DNA of 20,684 nt, taken from QHXQ01 sp036389375 (lineage in GTDB: Bacteria; Acidobacteriota; Blastocatellia; Pyrinomonadales; Pyrinomonadaceae). Below the pieces are notes generated by a model that did not search any database, was not told where the DNA came from, and worked only from the letters and a program-made list of their open reading frames with translations. Positions 7,854 through 17,395 of the stretch are shown here, in pieces (the stretch's first letter is position 1; the number at the start of each line of letters is the position of its first letter). The stretch lies in the NCBI GenBank assembly GCA_036389375.1, contig DASVQA010000056.1:1-20684 (forward strand). Reading direction: 5' to 3'. A program made the translations under genes and the position numbers.

Positions 7854-8972
7854 TCACATGCCAATCTGCTTCAAGTGATAACGCTCCGTGTCGTAGAGGC
7901 GCGGCACGTCCACCGTGTTGAGCCGGCCGAGCACCGTCGTGATCTCGACGAGCGACAACTCGCAGGCGGGCACGATGCCCCGGGCCGAGACCATGCGGCC
8001 GAACTCACCGGCGGCCACGGCGTCCGCCGCCCGCGCGCCGAACAGCATGCCCATGATGCGATCAATCGGCGAAGGCGTGCCGCCGCGCTGCGGATGGCCG
8101 AGCGCCGCCGCCCGTGCATCGTAGGGCGTGTGGGCCATGATGTGGCGCGCCAGCACTTCGCCGATGCCACCGAGCCGCGCGTGCCCGAAGGCGTCATGCT
8201 GATCGTCTATGGTGACGAGTTCGCCATCCTCCGCGTAAGCGCCTTCGGCGACGACGATCACGGAGTAGCGTGGCTGACCCGGTGCGCGATGCGGCGTGTT
8301 CGGCTCGCCCAGCCGGGCGCGCAGGTGTTGATAGACCTTCTCGTAGCGAAACGGATACTCAGGAATCAGGATGAGGTCGGCGTTGCCCGCCACGCCTGCC
8401 CACAGGGCGAGATGCCCGGCGTGGCGGCCCATGACTTCGATCACCTGCACCCAGCCGTGCGAGCCGGCGGGCGTGCGCGAGCGTTCGATGACTTCCGTGA
8501 TGTTGCGGAGCGCCGTGTCGAAGCCGAGCGTGTAGTCCGTCCCGGCCAAATCCTTATCAATCGTCTTTGGCACGCCGACGACGCGCACGCCGAGTTCGTG
8601 CAGGCGTGCCGCCACGCCCAACGTATCCTCGCCGCCGCAGACAACGACGGCGTCAAGCCCAAGCCGCGCGATGTTCTCAAGCACTTCGCCGGAACGATCC
8701 ACGCGCTCGCCCGTCTCGGTCGCGCTCTTGAACGGGTTCGTGCGCGACGAGCCGAGATTAGTCCCGCCATCACGATCCCAGCGCCGCACGGACTCGCGTG
8801 TGAGCGCGCAGGTTTCAGGCAGCGGATCGAGCAGACCGCGCCAGCCGTCGAACAGGCCGACGACCGCGATGCCATGCTCCGACGCGCGATAGACCAACCC
8901 CTTGATCGCGGGATTCAGACCGGGCGCGTCGCCGCCCCCCGTCAAAACACCTATTTTCTTCACTTCAGCCAT
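7854..8972 (-). CDS. pfp: 6-phosphofructokinase, predicted pyrophosphate-dependent type
   Basis: 372 residues, the usual size for bacterial PFKs of the mixed ATP/PPi group. Visible: phosphate-binding GVLTGGGDAPGLN (8-20), catalytic PKTIDKD (135-141, Asp139 the general base) and EVMGRHAGHLAL. It phosphorylates fructose 6-phosphate at C1 in glycolysis. The phosphoryl-donor loop reads CGGEDT (112-117): Asp116 occupies the place of Gly104 of E. coli PfkA, and Lys136 that of Gly124. Asp104 plus Lys124 is the established signature of PPi-dependent enzymes, whereas actinobacterial-type ATP enzymes have GGEGT there. The PPi assignment is inference from these residues. GAGGGG precedes the ATG. The gene is downstream of glgB across a repeat-bearing spacer and coupled to the propeller/phosphatase gene. 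Confidence 0.92.
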   Translation of the reverse strand: MAEVKKIGVLTGGGDAPGLNPAIKGLVYRASEHGIAVVGLFDGWRGLLDPLPETCALTRESVRRWDRDGGTNLGSSRTNPFKSATETGERVDRSGEVLENIARLGLDAVVVCGGEDTLGVAARLHELGVRVVGVPKTIDKDLAGTDYTLGFDTALRNITEVIERSRTPAGSHGWVQVIEVMGRHAGHLALWAGVAGNADLILIPEYPFRYEKVYQHLRARLGEPNTPHRAPGQPRYSVIVVAEGAYAEDGELVTIDDQHDAFGHARLGGIGEVLARHIMAHTPYDARAAALGHPQRGGTPSPIDRIMGMLFGARAADAVAAGEFGRMVSARGIVPACELSLVEITTVLGRLNTVDVPRLYDTERYHLKQIGM

Positions 8973-9312
8973 CGAAACCCTTTACCCCTCAAGACATGGC
9001 GGCCGACGCCGCTATGATTCTGCGCCCCGCCTCTGGCTTTGCGGCTTCAGCCGCCATTGATCTAAACCTCTGACCCGGAAAGGCACAGCCTTGCCGCACT
9101 AATCAGGGCGGCTCAAACCGCATTAGCTCTAACTCGCGTTAATTAATACACTTAATCGCCAAGCTTCAACCATTCCCACGCCAGAGTGCACCATTCCCAC
9201 ACGCGGGTACGCCATTCCCGCACGTGGTTACGCCATTCCCACGCGAGCGTCCAGCATTCCCACGCCAGCGGCCAACGTGCGCGCACAGGCGTATTATCCG
9301 TCCCTTGCCGGT
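8973..9312. other. Intergenic spacer between glgB and the phosphofructokinase gene
   Basis: 340 nt without a convincing gene. The half next to the phosphofructokinase start (8973-9170) holds a GAGGGG ribosome binding site and a small palindrome (GCGGCT-TC-AGCCGC, 9041-9054). An AT-rich patch around 9138-9155 could hold the promoter, but I found no well-spaced -35/-10 pair. The other half (9171-9275) is the 21-bp repeat array. No clear glgB terminator is visible. Confidence 0.7.
9171..9275. repeat. Five-copy 21-bp direct repeat array with conserved CATTCCCRC core
   Basis: The motif CATTCCC[A/G]C starts at 9171, 9192, 9213, 9234 and 9255, exactly 21 nt apart each time. The first 9-10 nt are nearly invariant and the other 11-12 nt vary. 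The array lies 199 nt upstream of the phosphofructokinase start (minus strand) and 38 nt after the glgB stop. A 21-nt period equals about two helical turns, so the cores face the same side of the DNA, as in arrays bound by a protein. It is also a multiple of three, so one frame reads as a 7-residue peptide repeat, but nothing else supports coding there. Confidence 0.9.
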
Positions 9313-11510
<2,198 letters not shown>

Positions 11511-11514
<4 letters not shown>

Positions 11515-14036
11515 GTCTGCGCGTCACCGCCCCGCGCCGCGCTCTCTGTCGTGGCCGCCAGCAATGCTTCCGTCTGTCTCGCCATGTCCGCCGCCTCGGT
11601 CGCCTTGCCCGCCGCCGCCTGCTCCGGCGCAGGGGCGCGCGGCAGCACGACCGCCAGACGTAGTTGCGCGACTAGGGCGCGCAAGCCTTCCGTGACGGGC
11701 GTGCCGTTGTGCAAAGCGTCGTACACGCTCTCCTGCGCGCGTTCGATGTTCGCTTCCAGATCAAGCCGCTGGGCGATAGCGATGAGCGCCAGCGCGACCT
11801 GATAATTCTCTTCCGTCGGTTGTGCGACCGCGTGGCGCACGGCGCGCGTGAGCATCGCTTCGAGTTGCTGTTGCAGGCTCGCGCGGTCAATGCGATAGCC
11901 GTGTCGCGCAACCTCGTCGGCGATTCCCAGCACGGCGAGGTAAGCAGACAGGTCTTGCTGTTCGAGTTTGCTCAACTCGTGCTCGAAGCGCCGGCCGATG
12001 GTGAACTCGGCGGCGGCGCGCAACTCCGTCGGCAACTCGAAACCGGCCTCTTGCAGCATCTCGATGTTGCGCCGGTTCGCTTCATACAAACGCTCGTACT
12101 CTTCGGCGAAGCGCTCGACCATGCGCCCGAAGACGATCTCATAAATGCGCTTGCGCCCTTCGGGCAGCAGGTGTTCCAACCCGTACTCGCGCGGCCCGAA
12201 CTCCGTCTGCATCAACCGCAAGAGCGTCGGCAGAGAGGCGGTGCGAAAGTGCGACCACAGGCGGTCGGTCGAGGCGTCGAACTCCTCTTCGTTCGTGAAC
12301 TCCTTCAGCACGCAATAGAAATCCACGTCGCCGGAGTGCATCGCCGCTGCCATGTACGACTGTCGTTTGGTCGTTGCGATGGACATCAGATCGAGCCGCG
12401 CGGTGGCGAGCGTGAGCCGCCCGTGCTGTTGCTGTTGCAGGTGCGAGCGCGTGAAGGCGTAGCCGGCCACCTCGTCGCGTTCGTCCGGTTGATCCACGAG
12501 ACTGGCGATGGCGAGGCTCGCCGCAACGTGCGGCATCGTGACGCGCGCGCCGTCCACGAACCGACGATAGATGTCCGCGCCATTGCCGAACTCCGGCAGG
12601 TTACTCTCGGCTTCGGCAAGCACTTCGAGGAACGCAGCGCGCGGCGGCTTCAGCTTCAACTCGCCCATGAAATCCAGCACGCGGCCCGCGTACTTCAAAT
12701 CCTGCACGGTCTCGATGCCGGAGATGTCGTTGAAGAACCAGCCGCAACTCGTGAACATCGTCAACGCGCCGCGCTGCAATTCGAGCAGGGTGAGCGCGCG
12801 CACCTGTTCGTCTTCACTCAATGCGTGCCCCGCGTGGCGCGCGAGAAACGCGGCGCGATCCGCTTGCGGGTCAACCAGCAGTTCGATGTAAGCGTCGCGC
12901 GTCGCCCAAGGGTCGCGGAAGAGATCGCCGCCGAGCGTCTCGAAATGGCGGGCGGCTTCGTCGCGCAGGAAGTTGAGCGCGGCGCGCAAAGGCGTGCGCC
13001 ACTTTTGATGCCAGCCCTCGCGCGCCCCCGCATGGCAACTGCAATCGCGCGCCCAACGACCGACACCGTGCGCGCAACTCCAAGCCGTACCTTCGCCGTC
13101 CGGGCCCGTCTTGATCTCAACCTCGAACTCCGGCTCGTGCGCGGCGAGAAACTCACCGTAGTTCGTCACCGCAAAACCGCGCTCGCGCGCTTCGACTTCG
13201 AGCGCGTAGGCGAGGCAGCGATCACCGAACATGAAGTGATGGCCGTAGCTTTCGCCGTCGGTGGCGACGTGGACGAGCGGGCCGTTGGCGGCGCGCTCGA
13301 AGCGATCCAGCAGGACGCTGCTCGAAGCGAGCGCGCCGTCGAAGGCAATGGCTTTGGCAACGTGCCCGTCGTAGAAGAAGATGGCGAGCGAGCGCGCAGA
13401 ACCGTCGCTGTGCATGTAGCGATAGGGAATGGTCGGATCGATGCCGCCGTCCATTACGCTCTGCCAGACCTCTGTGCCGATGCGGCGGACGCGATCCACC
13501 TGATGCGGCGAGAGAATGACGTAGCGCAAACCCTCTTCGATCAAAGCATCAAGCGTCTCGTTGTTCGCGGCCGTTTCCGGCAGCCATAAGGCTTCCGCCT
13601 CGCGCCCGAAGCGGTAGCGAAAATCGTGTAGCCCCCAGCGAATTTCGGTGCGGCGGTCGCGTTCGTTGCAGAGCGGCAGGATGGCGTGATGATAGCCTTG
13701 CGCGATGGCGTTGCCATGCCCGCCGTGCTGGCGGACGCTCAAACGGTCGGCCTCGATGATGCGCGCGTAAGTGGCCGGGTGCTGCTGTTCGAGCCACGAG
13801 ATAAGCGTCGGGCCGAAGTTGAAACTGATATTCGCGTAGTTGTTGACGATACGCTCGACTCGTCCGCGCGTATCAATCACGCGCGCGTAGGCGTTCGGCC
13901 GGTAACACTCGCGGTGGATGCGCTCGTTCCAGTTTGGGAAGGGGCGCGCGCTCGGCTGCTGTTCGATAGTGTTTGTCCACGGGTTTTCGCGCGGCGGCTG
14001 GTAGAAATGGCCGTGGATGATTAGCGCCATCGTCAT
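11511..14036 (-). CDS. Glycoside hydrolase family 57 / DUF3536 protein (alpha-glucan-active)
   Basis: 841 residues. The N-terminal GH57 barrel shows HGHFYQPPR (residues 8-16), GHGNAIAQGYHHAILPL (106-122), LWLPETAAN with predicted nucleophile Glu154, and VHVATDGESYGH with predicted acid/base Asp260. The remaining C-terminal half is the alpha-helical DUF3536-type region. GH57 members are amylases, 4-alpha-glucanotransferases or branching enzymes; the exact activity cannot be read here, but the 4-nt overlap with glgB points to glycogen or maltodextrin metabolism. No signal peptide, so cytoplasmic. Start: two ATGs lie two codons apart (14036, 14030); GGAG 9 nt upstream of 14036 favours the first. 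The C-terminal 60 residues are low-complexity Ala/Glu-rich. Confidence 0.93.
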
Positions 14037-14052
14037 CTGCTATCACTCCGGG

Positions 14053-14089
14053 CCGGTGAAGGCACAGACGGGAGCACAATGTTCACCGG
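14053..14089. repeat. 8-bp inverted repeat in the GH57-glgB leader
   Basis: CCGGTGAA (14053-14060) and its reverse complement TTCACCGG (14082-14089) flank a 21-nt centre, 17-53 nt upstream of the GH57 start. It could be an operator for a dimeric regulator or form a hairpin in the mRNA leader. It could also be chance in GC-rich DNA. Confidence 0.45.
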
Positions 14090-14320
14090 GAAGATTTACT
14101 TGCTGACTTTATACTGTGCAGTTTACCAATCATCGAGGGCGGGACGTAAGGCCCGGCCGCCGATTTTTCTTTGTTCTTAGCGCGCGATTTGTAGTAATTT
14201 TGTGTCAACTTTAACTCAGATCAGCAGACCGTAGTCTGTGCCCGGCCGGCGTGTGTACTCGACCGAACGGACGCGCGCACGGACTGAAGAACCGCCACCG
14301 GGGCGGAACTGACAGCACAA

Positions 14321-14330
14321 AGGGAGGTGG
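14321..14330 (+). promoter_or_regulatory. Strong ribosome binding site
   Basis: AGGGAGGTGG, an extended match to the anti-Shine-Dalgarno sequence, ends 8 nt before ATG 14339. It is the strongest ribosome binding site in the window and fixes the start of the small plus-strand gene. Confidence 0.8.
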
Positions 14331-14338
14331 CGTAAGCG

Positions 14339-14878
14339 ATGGCGACGGCAGCAAAGCAGAAACAGGCTAAAGGCGAACAGGGGCGCGGGCAACGTTCCGG
14401 GCGCGTGAGTCGCAAGGAGCAGATTCGCTCGCTCTATCTGTCCGGCATCACGGAGGTCGAAGACCTTGCGCTCATCACGGGCGCGCGGCCAAGCTACGTC
14501 GGCTCCGTGCTGCACGAGGCGGGCGAGAAGACGAGCTATTTCGATCTCTATACTTCGACCGCCCACCCGATGAACGTCTACTCCAAGTTCTTCGCCAACA
14601 AACTCGGCTTCAAAGACGAGGCGGCGGCGCGACAGAGCGTCGCAGTCATTGACAACCTCTACCGGCAGTTTGAACTCGCGGGCGACCGTGCTGGGCAGCA
14701 CCACGCGCTCTCGATGGCGCTCGTCATGTTCGACCGCGCACGCTGGACGCGCAAAGGGCCGGAAGCGGAGATCTTCCGCACGTGGTTGACAGAGCGTTTG
14801 CAGGAAGCCGACCTGAGCGCGGCGGCAGATGAAGCAGACGACGCTGGCGAAGATGAGTCAGACCACAACGGCACTTAA
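14339..14878 (+). CDS. Conserved-looking protein of unknown function with possible helix-turn-helix region
   Basis: 179 residues, not recognised. A basic, Gln/Arg-rich N-terminus (1-25) leads into a predicted helical segment (about 25-62) with the pattern of a helix-turn-helix: SRKEQIRSLYLSGI then EDLALITGARPSYVGSVLHE, like the DNA-reading part of sigma region 4 or resolvase domains. The middle (about 66-150) is helical, and the C-terminus is acidic (ADEADDAGEDESDHNGT). No signal peptide or membrane helix, so a cytoplasmic DNA-binding role is plausible but unproven. The very strong ribosome binding site suggests high translation. It lies 59 nt before another small gene on the same strand and divergent from the GH57-glgB pair. 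Confidence 0.75.
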   Translation: MATAAKQKQAKGEQGRGQRSGRVSRKEQIRSLYLSGITEVEDLALITGARPSYVGSVLHEAGEKTSYFDLYTSTAHPMNVYSKFFANKLGFKDEAAARQSVAVIDNLYRQFELAGDRAGQHHALSMALVMFDRARWTRKGPEAEIFRTWLTERLQEADLSAAADEADDAGEDESDHNGT

Positions 14879-14937
14879 CGCGCATCTGTTGATCGTTCGG
14901 CCTTGCGGTTTCAGAGATTGAAGAAAAGAGGCATCGC

Positions 14938-15228
14938 GTGATCGTCGAAGGGTTCGACAACGCGTGGCACGTGCTGCGCTACTGGTTGGAGCAGGGCTAC
15001 GAATGTTTCGTGCTTGAATGGGACGAAGGGCGCGTGCCCCGCCCGCGTCCCTGTCAGCCTGAAGAACTGGCCGCCAACGCGCGTGCCGGACTGGACTACT
15101 TTCCGATTCCGCCCGTGCTCAGTCCTGAGCTTGGCGATAACCCGAATCCCGCGCGCGCGTTGACCGCCGCCGAGATACTGCTCGCCACCGCCATCGCCGA
15201 AGGCTGGGAGCCTGAGACCGGCGACTAA
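14938..15228 (+). CDS. Small protein of unknown function
   Basis: 96 residues, GTG start. AAAGAGG (about 14925-14931) sits 6 nt upstream and decides the start. The protein has no signal peptide or membrane helix and is acidic, with Trp and Pro rich stretches (AWHVLRYWLEQGYECFVLEW; FPIPPV). No family recognised. It follows the helix-turn-helix-like gene by 59 nt on the same strand and may form a two-gene operon with it. It converges with the PhzF gene. Codon use matches its neighbours, which supports coding. Confidence 0.7.
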   Translation: MIVEGFDNAWHVLRYWLEQGYECFVLEWDEGRVPRPRPCQPEELAANARAGLDYFPIPPVLSPELGDNPNPARALTAAEILLATAIAEGWEPETGD

Positions 15229-15262
15229 GCGGCGTTGCGCGTTGCGCTCCGACCTTTGCGCC

Positions 15263-16066
15263 TTACGACGCGCGCTCGGCCAATTCGCCGCGCAGCACCG
15301 TCACCGCCTGCCCGCCGAGATAGACGCGGTCGCCGTCCACGCGCACCTTTATCGTGCCGCCGCGCGCCGAAGCCTGATAGGCCATGAACTCATCACGCTG
15401 CAGACGCGGTTGCCAGTAAGGGCCGAGCACGCAATGGGCCGCGCCCGTCACCGGGTCTTCGTCAATGCCAGCGCCGGGCACGAAGAAGCGCGAGACGAAA
15501 TCGTAACCCGGCGTCGTGGCCCGCGCCGTCACAATCGCACCCCGCAGGTCGGCGCGCTTCAACAGGCCAAAGTCCGGGTTCAAGTTTCGCACCGCCTCTT
15601 CGTCGCGCACCTCGATCAAATAATCGTCCTTCGTCCGCCCGGCAAAGACCGGCTCGACGCCGAGCGCGCGCACGACCTCGGCGGGCGCGGCCGATAGTTC
15701 CGTGACGGGGCGGGCGGGCAAGTCCAACTCGATCCACGCGCCGCGCCGGGTCGCGGTCAGCAGACCGCTCCGCGTGTGGAAGCGCGCCTGTGCATCCGGC
15801 GACAACTGGCCCGACTCCCAAAGGACGTGCGCGCTGGCGAGCGTCGCGTGCCCGCATAGATCGACTTCGACCGTCGGCGTAAACCAACGCAGGTCGTAAT
15901 CCGACCCGCGCGGCACGAGAAACGCCGTCTCCGACAGATTCATCTCGCGCGCCACCGCCTGCATCCAACTCTCGGCGCGCGCCGCCGGCAGCACACACAC
16001 CGCCGCCGGGTTGCCGGCAAATGGCTGATCGGTGAAAGCATCAACTTGCGTGATCGTTAAACCCAT
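15263..16066 (-). CDS. PhzF-family isomerase
   Basis: 267 residues, the typical PhzF size. The two-domain diaminopimelate-epimerase-like fold is indicated by QVDAFTDQPFAGNPAAVCVL (N-terminal signature), MNLSETAFL with catalytic Glu46, DLCGHATLASAHVLW with His73, and GIDEDPVTGAAHCVLGPYW with Asp204. These match the conserved Glu/His/Asp set of PhzF. Family members isomerise or epimerise small acids in the cytoplasm; only some make phenazines, and no phenazine genes are here, so the substrate is unknown. GAGAGG precedes the ATG. It is last in a probable minus-strand operon, 40 nt after the phage-like gene. Confidence 0.93.
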   Translation of the reverse strand: MGLTITQVDAFTDQPFAGNPAAVCVLPAARAESWMQAVAREMNLSETAFLVPRGSDYDLRWFTPTVEVDLCGHATLASAHVLWESGQLSPDAQARFHTRSGLLTATRRGAWIELDLPARPVTELSAAPAEVVRALGVEPVFAGRTKDDYLIEVRDEEAVRNLNPDFGLLKRADLRGAIVTARATTPGYDFVSRFFVPGAGIDEDPVTGAAHCVLGPYWQPRLQRDEFMAYQASARGGTIKVRVDGDRVYLGGQAVTVLRGELAERAS

Positions 16067-16106
16067 TCTTTTCCTCTCGCTTTAGCTTCGGACGTTGCAC
16101 CCTGAA

Positions 16107-16709
16107 CTACTTCTGCATCGCCTTCGCCTGCGCGTTCGCGGCGTTTTCGCGGAAGGTCTTCAACACTTCGCGTTTGAGATCGGGTGAGAGACCCGTCAGC
16201 CCCTCCGTTACCTTGAATTTCTGGTTGACCCACTTGCGCACCTTGATCGCGTCGTAGCCGAGCGTCGCCGCGCTCTGCAAAATCTCCGCGTCGAGCCGCT
16301 CCGATTGTTCTTCGTGCGTCGGCTCGGCCGGCTGCTGCGGCGTGCGCCCCGCCGCCATGCGCAGCGGCTTCTCAATCTCTTCGCGGCTGGCGATGCCGCG
16401 CTTGACCTCGAAGCCCAAGAGCGCCAGCGCGCGCCCGACGCTGCTGGTTTCGCAGACTTCGACGTAAGAAGTCTTTTGCACGTAACCTTCGCTCCTGACC
16501 TCGAAGGCGTGCCCCGTCGCGGCGGGCTGCGCGTCGTCCGCGTTGCGATAGACTTCGGCGCGCATCAGGATGAAGCCGGTGTCCAGATCGTGTTGGATGA
16601 TGTGCGTGATGACGCGCCCATCGGGGAAACGCTCGTAGAATTTTTCCAAACGCTCGGCGACAGGCACGTAATCCTCGAAGCGGTCGCGCGACGGAGACTG
16701 GCGAGACAT
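16107..16709 (-). CDS. Phage-type protein of unknown function, resembling single-strand annealing proteins
   Basis: 200 residues. ATG 16709 is chosen because AAAGGAG lies about 9 nt upstream; the longer frame to 16814 would overlap the phosphatase gene with a Cys/Arg-rich, non-native-looking extension. The core (about 10-108) reads RFEDYVPVAERLEKFYERFP, then GFILMRAEVY, ATGHAFE and YVEVCETSSVGRALALLGFE. This layout, including the ET-x-x-x-GRALA-x-x-GF element, recalls proteins common in phages that are loosely tied to Rad52/Erf-type recombination; the link is a memory-based pattern match, not a proven homology. A Pro/Glu-rich linker (120-137) joins a helical C-terminal region (138-190). It lies 19 nt downstream of the exported phosphatase gene. 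Confidence 0.8.
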   Translation of the reverse strand: MSRQSPSRDRFEDYVPVAERLEKFYERFPDGRVITHIIQHDLDTGFILMRAEVYRNADDAQPAATGHAFEVRSEGYVQKTSYVEVCETSSVGRALALLGFEVKRGIASREEIEKPLRMAAGRTPQQPAEPTHEEQSERLDAEILQSAATLGYDAIKVRKWVNQKFKVTEGLTGLSPDLKREVLKTFRENAANAQAKAMQK

Positions 16710-16728
16710 AGCACTGACTCCTTTCAAA

Positions 16729-17337
16729 TTAACCCGGCAGCAACGCGGGGCGACGACTGAAGAACAAACGGCTGATCGTCTTTGGCGGCAGCACGGTCGG
16801 CGCACGACGCGCAAAGTCCTTGATGTAATCCTTCATGCCGCGCTCAAACCAACTCAGGCCGTAGCGTTTGGCTTCGCTGGTCGCAGCCTCGGCCGTCCAG
16901 CCGTCGTGCCGGATGCGATAGCAGGCGATGATCGTGCCGGTGCGATCCGCGCCGCGTTTGCAATGAACGAAGACGGGCTGCAACCGCGCGTCGTTGATGA
17001 GCGCGAGCGCGCGCTCGACCGCCGCGTCTTTGGGCCGGCTAAGACCGGGCAGCGGCACGTTGTAATAGCCGAGACCGAGCGCGCGTGCTTCGCGTTCTTC
17101 CGCGTCCTCGCGGTCGTCGTCGGCGCGCAGGTTGATGATCGTTTTGATGCCGAGACGGGCAAGCTGCGCCAGCCCGCCCGCTTTCGGCTGCGCGCCGCGA
17201 TAGAGTTGCGCGTTCACCTGATGAAAGTTGGGCAACTCAAGGTAGCGCCCTTCGTCTCGTGCGCGCGCCGTTGCCACAGAGAGCAGGAGCAAAACGACTA
17301 GGCTAACCGTCCGCGTGCAGTTTTTGTAATGCTTCAT
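16729..17337 (-). CDS. Exported CX5R dual-specificity/tyrosine phosphatase-like protein
   Basis: 202 residues. A signal peptide (basic start, hydrophobic VSLVVLLLLSVATA, likely cleavage after ATARA near 26) precedes a small phosphatase domain. The P-loop HCKRGADRTG gives catalytic Cys126 and phosphate-binding Arg132 of the CX5R family; Asp104 (in SRPKD) is a candidate general acid. YRGAQPKAGGLAQLARLGIKTIINL is typical of DSP-type enzymes. It would remove phosphate from a protein, lipid or inositol-type substrate in the periplasm; the substrate is unknown. It lies between the M61 gene (58-nt gap) and the phage-like gene (19-nt gap) in the same operon. Confidence 0.9.
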   Translation of the reverse strand: MKHYKNCTRTVSLVVLLLLSVATARARDEGRYLELPNFHQVNAQLYRGAQPKAGGLAQLARLGIKTIINLRADDDREDAEEREARALGLGYYNVPLPGLSRPKDAAVERALALINDARLQPVFVHCKRGADRTGTIIACYRIRHDGWTAEAATSEAKRYGLSWFERGMKDYIKDFARRAPTVLPPKTISRLFFSRRPALLPG

Positions 17338-17395
17338 CTAACGACAACCTCTGACACCGTCGCGCTGCGTGACACACGCTTCTTCGCCGCTTACG

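Larger units (their letters stand above)
14037..14338. other. Divergent intergenic region (GH57-glgB versus the small plus-strand genes)
   Basis: 302 nt between divergently transcribed genes. It contains an inverted repeat close to the GH57 start, a relatively AT-rich middle (about 14093-14218) and, just before the plus-strand gene, a small stem (CCGCC-ACCGG-GGCGG, 14292-14306) followed by its ribosome binding site. On the minus strand a TTGACA (14208-14203) and a TATAAA (about 14114-14109) exist, but neither has a properly spaced partner. Promoters for both directions are expected here, but I cannot place them reliably. Confidence 0.6.

Noticed and set aside
7743..9017. 424-codon plus-strand open frame antisense to the phosphofructokinase
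   Set aside because: The opposite strand encodes a complete phosphofructokinase with all motifs; this frame has none.
9171..9275. Short repeats with variable spacers, as in a CRISPR array
   Set aside because: Repeat cores are only 9-10 nt and the variable parts 11-12 nt, far below CRISPR sizes, and no cas gene is near.
11709..13589. 626-codon plus-strand open frame antisense to the GH57 gene
   Set aside because: It mirrors the GC-biased codons of a well-supported GH57 gene; its translation is Arg/Val-rich and matches no family.
14305..14336. Second ECF-type promoter (GGAAC ... CGTAA) before the plus-strand gene
   Set aside because: The spacing is 21 nt and the -10 part would overlap the ribosome binding site and start region.
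16107..16709. A prophage remnant around the phage-type gene
   Set aside because: No integrase, structural gene, attachment repeat or compositional shift is visible nearby.
16710..16814. Longer N-terminus for the phage-type protein
   Set aside because: The extension is Cys/Arg-rich, overlaps the end of the phosphatase gene and lacks a ribosome binding site, whereas ATG 16709 has a good one.
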